From: CAWAQA01 sp963784065 | GTDB taxonomy: Bacteria; Acidobacteriota; Vicinamibacteria; Vicinamibacterales; UBA2999 | Assembly: GCA_963784065.1 (NCBI GenBank) | Contig: CAWAQA010000009.1 | Span: 186,001 to 250,000, forward strand | Direction of reading: 5' to 3' | DNA: 64,000 nt | Shown here: piece after piece, positions 58,469 through 64,000 of the stretch | Layout of the letters: each line of letters opens with the position of its first letter | Position numbering within the stretch: the stretch's first letter is position 1 | Made by a program: the position numbers and the translations under genes | Notes under the pieces: generated by a model | What the model was told of the DNA's origin: nothing | Database searches by the model: none | What the model saw: only the letters and a program-made list of their open reading frames with translations

Positions 58469-59908
58469 TTAGCGGCTGCTGGGATTCAGCCGCTTCTGAA
58501 TCGCGGCGACGCTCTGCATCGCGTCGTCGCGATTCTTTTGTGCTTCGGCCAGCGCCCGCTCGTGCCGGGCCACCTGCCCCGCCTTTCCTTCCGGCGATCC
58601 CGGGCCTTCGTTGATCTCCTGGATGAATTTCCGGCGGAGGGCAATCGTCAGGTCGAAGCACTGCTGCGCGTGCTGGAAGGCCTCAACGGCCTCGGCCCAT
58701 TGCGTGCGCGCCGCGCGGACGCCGCCCTGCAGCGACGCGGCCTCGCACTGACCGCGGTCGACATCGAGCGCCGCCTGGAAATCGGCCTCGGCGGCGTCGA
58801 GCTGCTGCTGGCGCCAGGCGACCATCCCGGCGAGGACCAGCGTGGCCGCGCTGTTGCTGCGGCCCCGGGCCACGTCGACATCGGCGCGTGCGGCATCCAT
58901 GTTCCCCAGGTTGTAGTGGTTCCACGCGCGCCAGAAGTACGCGCCGCCGACAAACCAGTTGCCCAGATCGAGGATGCGCGTTGCCGTCGCGATCGCCTCG
59001 TCATGACGCGCCAGGTTCGACAGGGCGACGGTCTGCCCCATCAGCGCGTCGCGATGCGTCGGCACGAGCGTCAGCGTCGCCTCGTAGGCCTCGACCGCCG
59101 GCTGCCATTCTTCGCGATCGCGATGGACGTCGCCGATGCTGGCGGTGATGACCGGCGATTCCGGGAACGCGGCGCGCGCCGCGCGGAACCGCCGCAGCGC
59201 CTCTTCCTGGTCAGGACGCGCGCTGTCGAGGGCGTTGCGCCCGAGCGGCAGGTCAGCGTCCGCGAAATCCGGCTGCGCCGCGCGCAACTCCGCCAGATGC
59301 GACTGCGAGCCGCACGTCCCGATCCGGTACTCGATGAGGGGCACACCGCGGAACGCCTCCTCCGCCGCGTCGATGGCCTGCTGCCGCGGCCCGATGCTGC
59401 AGGCCAGTGTGAGATCCAGATAGGCGCGAAACAGGCGGGACGCCGTGCCGCGCTCGAGCGCGGCACGCCATGCTTCGACCGTCGCCGCGGGCCGGCGCTG
59501 CGCGAGCGTGAGGTTCAGGATCTCCTCGCGGTCGCCGCTCAAGGGGTCGACCCGTACCACACCGATGATCTCGAGGTAGAGTGCCCACTCCTCGCCGGCC
59601 GGCAGCAACTCGGACGCCCGCGCCACCCAGGGCGCATAGGGCAACCCAAGCTCTTTCGCTCGCAACGCAAGCAGCGCCGCAACCTGGAACGCCGCCTCTC
59701 TTTCGCTGGGCGTGGAGGTGCGCGCCCCATCAAGCAGGGTGGCAAACGCCGCTTCGAGGCAGCGATAGCAGCCGCTGCGAATCAGCGCATCGGTGTCAAC
59801 GGTTGCCGTGACACCCGGCGCGGGCGCCGGTTCGATGACCACCTGGCGCTGGCCTGGTGCGCAGCCGGCAAAGAGCAGCACGAAGCCGAACAAGGTGGCC
59901 CTCAACAC
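58469..59908 (-). CDS. TPR-repeat lipoprotein
   Basis: About 479 residues. GTG at 59908 opens a short signal sequence ending in the lipobox LFAGC (RATLFGFVLLFAGC), so the protein should be anchored by a lipid. It has at least five TPR-like units, including RRFRAARAAFPESPVITASI, AVEAYEATLTLVPTHRDALM, NHYNLGNMDAARADVDVARG and AAEADFQAALDVDRGQCEAA. The C-terminal 40 residues form a charged helix. TPR lipoproteins act as assembly scaffolds; a partner is not evident. TCTAAT ends 6 nt before this GTG; another GTG lies at 59923. Confidence 0.75.
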   Translation of the reverse strand: MLRATLFGFVLLFAGCAPGQRQVVIEPAPAPGVTATVDTDALIRSGCYRCLEAAFATLLDGARTSTPSEREAAFQVAALLALRAKELGLPYAPWVARASELLPAGEEWALYLEIIGVVRVDPLSGDREEILNLTLAQRRPAATVEAWRAALERGTASRLFRAYLDLTLACSIGPRQQAIDAAEEAFRGVPLIEYRIGTCGSQSHLAELRAAQPDFADADLPLGRNALDSARPDQEEALRRFRAARAAFPESPVITASIGDVHRDREEWQPAVEAYEATLTLVPTHRDALMGQTVALSNLARHDEAIATATRILDLGNWFVGGAYFWRAWNHYNLGNMDAARADVDVARGRSNSAATLVLAGMVAWRQQQLDAAEADFQAALDVDRGQCEAASLQGGVRAARTQWAEAVEAFQHAQQCFDLTIALRRKFIQEINEGPGSPEGKAGQVARHERALAEAQKNRDDAMQSVAAIQKRLNPSSR

Positions 59909-60019
59909 GCCCTCATTAGACACCAGCGATTGCGTTCTGTCTCGGATTCGCGGTTCCTGATACAGGATTCGAGCCCGTTGCGGGTAGTACTTCAATCAGT
60001 CGATAGGGTCCACCAGAAA

Positions 60020-61492
60020 CTATTCACACGACTTCCCGACCACCTCCGACAGCAGCAACTCGCCGGGCTGTTGCGCCGCCACGTCGGTGCGGACCGTCTG
60101 CCCGGGTTCCTTCACGATGAAGGGAATGTGGAGCTTGTCATGCTCCTGTCCGCCGAACCGGTAGCCATGGTCAGCGAGCACCGCGACCGTCGATGCCGCG
60201 AAGGTTCCGTCCCGCTCCATGCCCATCACGACGTCGCCGACGAGCCGATCGACATATCGCAACTGCCGCCGGTATGCGTCGTCGGGCGACGTCCGCAGCG
60301 GGTTGAACGGCGGGTTGTAGCCTTCCTCGTCGAAGACAAACGGCAAGTGCGGCACGCTGAAATGGACGAACCTCAGGATCGGCTGCGTTCCGACGAGGGG
60401 ACGGCGCGCAAAGGCGGAGAGTTTCTCGACGAGACCGCGCTGCAGCCGCGCGAACGGGCGGTTCTTCATGAGGCCGAATGGGAACTGGCGCGGCCACATG
60501 ATGAGCGTCGTCATGATCGGGTTCACCGGGGAGAAGCGGTCGGTGACGCCTGAGGCGTTGTAGAAGCTGAACGATTGGCACACGTCCACCAGGTCGCCGA
60601 GCAGGCTGCAATACGGCAGGTAGTAGCCGGCGATTTCCGTTCGGTAGCCGCTGCGCCGCGCCGTCGCGAAGAGGCCGGAGGCTTCGGTGGAACTGAACGG
60701 CACGAGCGTGCCGTCCTCATCAAGTTCCATCAGGTCCAACTCCTCCACCCGAACCTGGCGGACGCTGCGCCCGGCAAGATAGCCCGGCAGCGCGACCAGC
60801 GTCTCGTCGGCGGGCGCGCGGACAGCCATGTAGTTCGTGGCCGCCGCCGACAGGCGGCGGATCGCTGGGTACTCGGCGCGCACCTCGCCGCCGTCGTACA
60901 AGTATGCAAACGAGAGCTCGTCGAACAGCAGCGCCACCACGGACGCGCACCCTGCGGCCCCGGTGCCGGCGCTCGGATCGCGCTGCACCTCCACGACCGG
61001 CGCGTCGTAGGAAGCCGCATTGACGAGGGTCTGGACGACGACCAGCGACACCAACGAGATCGCGAGGAGTCCACGGCGAAGCCACCGGCCGAAGGCGTCT
61101 GGCCAGCGCAGGAACGTGATCACGATCGCGAGGGCGGCTGCCGTGGCGGCCGCCGGGAGCAGCAGGGGACTGTCTCCCAAGGCGATCAACGCGTCGTCGA
61201 ACCCCAGCTGCCGGACGAGGCCGGCCAGAAACGACGCCAGCGGGACGGCCGCGACCAGGCTGAGACCCACCGTGGCGGCGCGCCCGGCCCGGCGCCATAG
61301 CGCAAAGACGAGGGCGCCGAAGAGGATCGAGAGCAGTGCCAGCGCCACCGCGGTTTCCGCCGTATCCCGCCGCTGCCACTGCATGTAGAAGATGTCGCTG
61401 TCGAGCGCGACCGCCAGTGGATAGAGAAACAGCGCGGCGAGCGCGAACCCGAGCCAGGCGGACACGAGCGCGGGGTTGCGCGTGGTGGTCAC
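60020..61492 (-). CDS. Membrane-anchored sulfatase-like hydrolase/transferase
   Basis: 490 residues. Four to five N-terminal membrane helices (residues about 10-165; e.g. VSAWLGFALAALFLYPLAVA, AALAIVITFLRW) are followed by an alkaline-phosphatase-superfamily domain: metal-binding Asp-Glu in VVALLFDELSF, FVHFSVPHLPFVFDEEGYNP and the late AVLADHGYRFGGQEHDKLHI. The usual Cys/Ser modification motif of true sulfatases is not seen, so transfer of phosphate-containing groups (as in EptA- or LtaS-like enzymes) is possible. The GTG start at 61492 overlaps the stop of a short upstream gene by GTGA. Confidence 0.85.
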   Translation of the reverse strand: MTTTRNPALVSAWLGFALAALFLYPLAVALDSDIFYMQWQRRDTAETAVALALLSILFGALVFALWRRAGRAATVGLSLVAAVPLASFLAGLVRQLGFDDALIALGDSPLLLPAAATAAALAIVITFLRWPDAFGRWLRRGLLAISLVSLVVVQTLVNAASYDAPVVEVQRDPSAGTGAAGCASVVALLFDELSFAYLYDGGEVRAEYPAIRRLSAAATNYMAVRAPADETLVALPGYLAGRSVRQVRVEELDLMELDEDGTLVPFSSTEASGLFATARRSGYRTEIAGYYLPYCSLLGDLVDVCQSFSFYNASGVTDRFSPVNPIMTTLIMWPRQFPFGLMKNRPFARLQRGLVEKLSAFARRPLVGTQPILRFVHFSVPHLPFVFDEEGYNPPFNPLRTSPDDAYRRQLRYVDRLVGDVVMGMERDGTFAASTVAVLADHGYRFGGQEHDKLHIPFIVKEPGQTVRTDVAAQQPGELLLSEVVGKSCE

Positions 61493-61653
61493 GTGGGGCT
61501 CATCAGGTAGAGCACGCGGCCGGACAGGCCCGATTGCCTCAGACGCTCGTAGGCCTCACGGCCGGCCGGCCCGATGCGGCGGTACACGACGCTGCCGGAG
61601 ATGGAGACATGACCGGCCGGGTCGCGAAACGACCCCGGGAGGCGTGTCCCCAT
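61489..61653 (-). CDS. Short ORF resembling the N-terminus of a SAM-dependent methyltransferase
   Basis: 54 residues. GSFRDPAGHVSISGSVVYRR and the following IGPAGREAYERLRQSGL match by eye the first 40-50 residues of a class I methyltransferase family (pattern SFRDPSGFxF-x-D-G-x-x-YRQ) that I know next to YIDPGTGS proteins in envelope-glycan loci. No SAM-binding motif follows: the frame stops at 61489. It begins 4 bp after the YIDPGTGS gene and overlaps the sulfatase start by GTGA, so it is still placed to be translated. It is either a deletion remnant or a retained small domain. Confidence 0.55.
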   Translation of the reverse strand: MGTRLPGSFRDPAGHVSISGSVVYRRIGPAGREAYERLRQSGLSGRVLYLMSPT

Positions 61654-61657
61654 CCGA

Positions 61658-61894
61658 TCAGGCGCGGGGATCGGGGACGTCGTCGGGACTGACACCACGA
61701 CCGGCAAGACGCCTGACGAAACGCGAAATCGACCCGCGGCTGCGCCGCAGCACCAGGCCCAAGCCGAGCAGCACCGTCAGCGCCGTCTGATAAATCAGGC
61801 TGCCGGTGCCGGGATCGATATAGGCAAACGCGGGCCGTTCCCCGATGAGGACGATGAGGGCAATCGCAACGGTAAAGAACGCCTTGTCCAGCAT
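61658..61894 (-). CDS. Small YIDPGTGS-type membrane protein, 78 aa
   Basis: Signal or anchor helix (FFTVAIALIVLIGERPAFA), then the conserved motif AYIDPGTGSLIYQ, a second helix (ALTVLLGLGLVLRR) and a basic tail. Such proteins, with AYIDPGTGS just after the first helix, recur beside sulfatase/alkaline-phosphatase-like and methyltransferase genes of surface polysaccharide loci, which matches the context here. ATG at 61894; first gene of the three-gene minus-strand unit. Molecular role unknown. Confidence 0.75.
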   Translation of the reverse strand: MLDKAFFTVAIALIVLIGERPAFAYIDPGTGSLIYQTALTVLLGLGLVLRRSRGSISRFVRRLAGRGVSPDDVPDPRA

Positions 61895-61901
61895 AATCAG
61901 T

Positions 61902-61907
61902 AGTTTA
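61902..61907 (-). promoter_or_regulatory. -10-like hexamer before YIDPGTGS gene, leaderless arrangement
   Basis: On the minus strand TAAACT ends 7 nt before the ATG at 61894, with no ribosome-binding site. Confidence 0.4.
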
Positions 61908-61924
61908 CGCAGGGATTACTTTAC

Positions 61925-61930
61925 TATAAT
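61925..61930 (+). promoter_or_regulatory. -10 element of the molybdenum hydroxylase operon
   Basis: TATAAT ends 23 nt before the ATG at 61954, and GAGGAG lies at a proper distance before that ATG. This is a conventional leadered promoter, in contrast to the leaderless-type ones. The -35 is weak (AGTTTA at 17 bp). Confidence 0.55.
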
Positions 61931-61953
61931 TCCCCCATTTCCGAGGAGTACCA

Positions 61954-62427
61954 ATGAGTGTGATGGCGCTGAAGGTGAACGGCCGGTCCCACACCGTGGA
62001 CGTGGACCCCGCGACCCCTCTGCTCTACGTGCTCAGCGACGACCTCGCCCTCCGCGGACCGAAGTTCGGCTGCGGACTCGGCCAGTGCGGCGCGTGCACG
62101 GTCATCTTGAACGGCCAGGCGACGCGCTCGTGCGTGACCCCGGTGCAAACGGTCGGCACCTCCGAGGTGACCACCCTGGAGGGCCTGGGGACGTCCGAGA
62201 AGCCGCACCCCCTTCAGCAGGCTTTCATCGACGAGCAGGCGACCCAGTGCGGTTTCTGCCTCAGCGGGGTCATTCTCAGCGCCAAGGCGGTCCTCGATCG
62301 GAACCCGAAAGCGACCGACGCCCAGTTGCAGCAGGCGCTGTCCGGCGTCCTGTGCCGCTGCTTCGGCCACGTGCGGATGATGCGGGCGATCAAACGATAC
62401 GCGCGGTCGAGGGAGGTGCGGTCATGA
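61954..62427 (+). CDS. (2Fe-2S)-binding subunit of a xanthine-dehydrogenase-family enzyme (isoquinoline 1-oxidoreductase type)
   Basis: 157 residues. The plant-type ferredoxin cluster motif GPKFGCGLGQCGACTVILNG plus the Cys in RSCVTPVQ, then the second cluster in TQCGFCLSGVILSAK and VLCRCFGHVRMMRAIKRY. This is the IorA-like small subunit that passes electrons from the Mo centre. It has no signal sequence; such subunits are co-exported with the Tat-carrying large subunit. Strong GAGGAG ribosome-binding site. Overlaps the next gene by ATGA. Confidence 0.93.
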   Translation: MSVMALKVNGRSHTVDVDPATPLLYVLSDDLALRGPKFGCGLGQCGACTVILNGQATRSCVTPVQTVGTSEVTTLEGLGTSEKPHPLQQAFIDEQATQCGFCLSGVILSAKAVLDRNPKATDAQLQQALSGVLCRCFGHVRMMRAIKRYARSREVRS

Positions 62428-64000
62428 GCCGCGCGTTGACGCGCGACGCCCGCGCCGCCCTGCGGCAGGCGGGCTTCTCACGCCGCAGCTTCCTCAAGGG
62501 CTCTGGCGCGCTGATCGTGACCTTCAGCCTGGGTCCGCTTGCCGGCAAGTCCGGTACCGCCGCTGCGCAGGGCATCAACGGCGCCCCGGCCAAGATGCTG
62601 GACGCGTGGATCGCCATCGACGCCGACGGCATCGTCACGGCGTACACCGGCAAGTGCGAATTCGGCCAGGGACTCTACACCGCGCAGATGCAGCTGATCG
62701 CCGAGGAAGTGGGCGTGCCGCTGGCGCGTGTGCGCCTGATCCAGTGCGACACCTCGCTGACGCCAGATCAGGGGACGACGTCCGGGGCGCAGTCGCACCC
62801 TGCGAACTTCAACCGGGCGAACCTCGCGCTCGCCGGCGCTTCCGCGCGCGAGGCGCTCGTTCGTCTCGCGTCGCAGCAACTGGGGGCGCCCGCCGATCAG
62901 CTCGTCGCGGCGGACGGCGCGGTCGCGGTCAGGAATGACGCGTCGAAGCGCGTCGCTTACGGCGCGCTCGTCGGCGGACGGAAGTTCGATCTTCCGCTGA
63001 GCACCACCGCACGCCGCAAGCATCCGCGCGAATGGACGGTCCTCGGCACGGCGGTGCCCCGCGTGGATCTGCCGGCGCTGGTCACGGGCGAGTTCGAGTT
63101 CGTGCACAACGTACGCGTGCCCGGCATGGTGCATGGCCAGGTGGTGCGGCCGCCGGCCGTCGGCGCGAAGGTCGTCAGCGTCAACGAAAGCTCGGTGCGC
63201 ACCATGCCCGGCGTCGTGAAGGTCGTCGTCAAGGGCGACTTCGTGGGGGTGGTTGCCGAGAAACCATGGCAGGCGCTGCAGGCAGCCAGGGCGCTGGCCG
63301 TGACCTGGAGCGACGGCTCCGGGCTGCCCGCTCACCAGACCCTGTTCGACTTCCTGCGCACGCAGCCGTCCCGCGACATCCTGCTCGTCGATTCGAATGA
63401 CGTGGACGGCGCGCTGAAGGCCGCGCCGACGGTGCTCGACGCGACCTATCGATTCCCGTATCACATGCACGGATCGGTCGGCACCTCGTGCGCCGTTGCC
63501 GACGTGCAGGGAGACAAGGCCACGATCTGGTCGGCGACGCAGGCCGTCTGGCCGATGAGGAACACCGCCGCAACGGTGCTCGGGCTGAAGCCTGAAGGCG
63601 TGCGCGTGATTTACACGCGCGGTTCGGGTTGCTACGGCATCAACGGCGCGGACACGGTCTCCTACGACGCGGCGCTGCTGTCCCAGGCCGTGGGAAAGCC
63701 GGTGCGCGTGCAGCTCACGCGGAAGGATGAGATGGCCTGGGAAAACTACGGTCTTCCCTTCCTCGTCAACCAGCGTGCGGGCGTGGACGCGACCGGGACC
63801 ATCGTGGCGTGGGACTACGAGGGGTGGACCGCTTCGCGCGGCGGCCGTCCGGGGTATCAGACACCGGGCAACGTCGTGACCGGATCGCTGGCGGGGTTCA
63901 CGCCGGCCGCCTTCACGCCGCGGACGCCGGCGCCGCCGCCGACCGAGCCGCTCGACAACGGCGAGAACACGGCGCCCTCGTATGTCGCCGGCCGGGTCGG
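62424..64000 (+). CDS. Molybdopterin-binding subunit, isoquinoline 1-oxidoreductase beta type; 3' end outside window
   Basis: ATG at 62424; open to the window end (525 codons seen, family about 720-760). The N-terminus has a textbook Tat signal, FSRRSFLKGSGALIVTFSLG. The molybdenum-cofactor-binding large subunit follows: GKCEFGQGLYTAQMQLIAEE, TPDQGTTSGAQSHPANFNRA, EWTVLGTAVPRVDLPALVTG, HMHGSVGTSCAVADVQGDKA and YTRGSGCYGINGADTVSYDA. The enzyme hydroxylates an N-heterocycle or oxidises an aldehyde in the periplasm; the substrate is unknown. It needs molybdenum cofactor, for which moaA is encoded at 47.5 kb. Confidence 0.93.
   Translation, partial: MSRALTRDARAALRQAGFSRRSFLKGSGALIVTFSLGPLAGKSGTAAAQGINGAPAKMLDAWIAIDADGIVTAYTGKCEFGQGLYTAQMQLIAEEVGVPLARVRLIQCDTSLTPDQGTTSGAQSHPANFNRANLALAGASAREALVRLASQQLGAPADQLVAADGAVAVRNDASKRVAYGALVGGRKFDLPLSTTARRKHPREWTVLGTAVPRVDLPALVTGEFEFVHNVRVPGMVHGQVVRPPAVGAKVVSVNESSVRTMPGVVKVVVKGDFVGVVAEKPWQALQAARALAVTWSDGSGLPAHQTLFDFLRTQPSRDILLVDSNDVDGALKAAPTVLDATYRFPYHMHGSVGTSCAVADVQGDKATIWSATQAVWPMRNTAATVLGLKPEGVRVIYTRGSGCYGINGADTVSYDAALLSQAVGKPVRVQLTRKDEMAWENYGLPFLVNQRAGVDATGTIVAWDYEGWTASRGGRPGYQTPGNVVTGSLAGFTPAAFTPRTPAPPPTEPLDNGENTAPSYVAGRV

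Noticed and set aside
58538..60553. Long plus-strand reading frame of over 670 codons
   Set aside because: Antisense to the TPR lipoprotein and sulfatase genes, rich in Arg/His/Gln with no domain; a high-GC shadow frame.

Overview
The window is 64 kb of high-GC DNA, most likely from an Acidobacteriota chromosome (perhaps Vicinamibacteria). The inference rests on a VWFA-related protein of the acidobacterial type, a very high density of histidine kinases, GGDEF/EAL, HD-GYP and Ser/Thr kinase genes, and short palindromic repeats of the GCCGGC-TGAA-GCCGGC type between genes. No replicon origin, rRNA, CRISPR array or intact transposon was seen. One tRNA-Pro(CGG) lies near 41.8 kb.

Layout. 1-7.2 kb: end of a VWFA-related protein, a DHDPS-family aldolase, then a CoA-transferase/TAXI-TRAP transporter operon and a RidA protein. 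7.3-13.0 kb (minus strand): a five-gene signalling operon (Ser/Thr kinase-TPR, a 72-aa stand-alone DHp-like protein, a histidine kinase, a receiver, and a REC-GGDEF-EAL protein). 13.1-14.2 kb: an isolated flagellin gene behind a sigma-28-like promoter. 14.3-26.8 kb: more sensor kinases, a GAF-Fis regulator that lacks an AAA+ core, an MBL-fold hydrolase, an exported esterase, a VOC protein and small proteins. 27.0-35.5 kb: a cyclic beta-1,2-glucan synthase of about 2850 residues. 35.9-41.3 kb: amidohydrolase, HAF-repeat protein and about 2 kb without a convincing gene. 41.7-64 kb: tRNA-Pro, FmdB-like protein, SurE, an amine oxidase, RecQ, an AmmeMemoRadiSam-type radical SAM enzyme, MoaA, bacilliredoxin, an NtrC-type regulator with an HD-GYP regulator, exported MsrA and MsrB, a YgjP-like peptidase, Sua5, a Vms1/baeRF-like protein, a DUF3810 protein, a TPR lipoprotein, a sulfatase locus, and a molybdenum hydroxylase operon cut by the window end.

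Two sequence-level patterns run through the window. First, many genes that begin a transcription unit have no Shine-Dalgarno sequence; instead a TANNNT hexamer ends 6-9 nt before the start codon, as expected for leaderless mRNAs. Genes with a clear Shine-Dalgarno (esterase, flagellin, molybdenum hydroxylase) lack this arrangement. Second, between about 7 and 39 kb nearly every long gene is split by one-base frame changes, whereas from 47 kb on almost all genes are intact. I read most of these breaks as assembly or sequencing indels and describe each locus as one gene spanning its frames.
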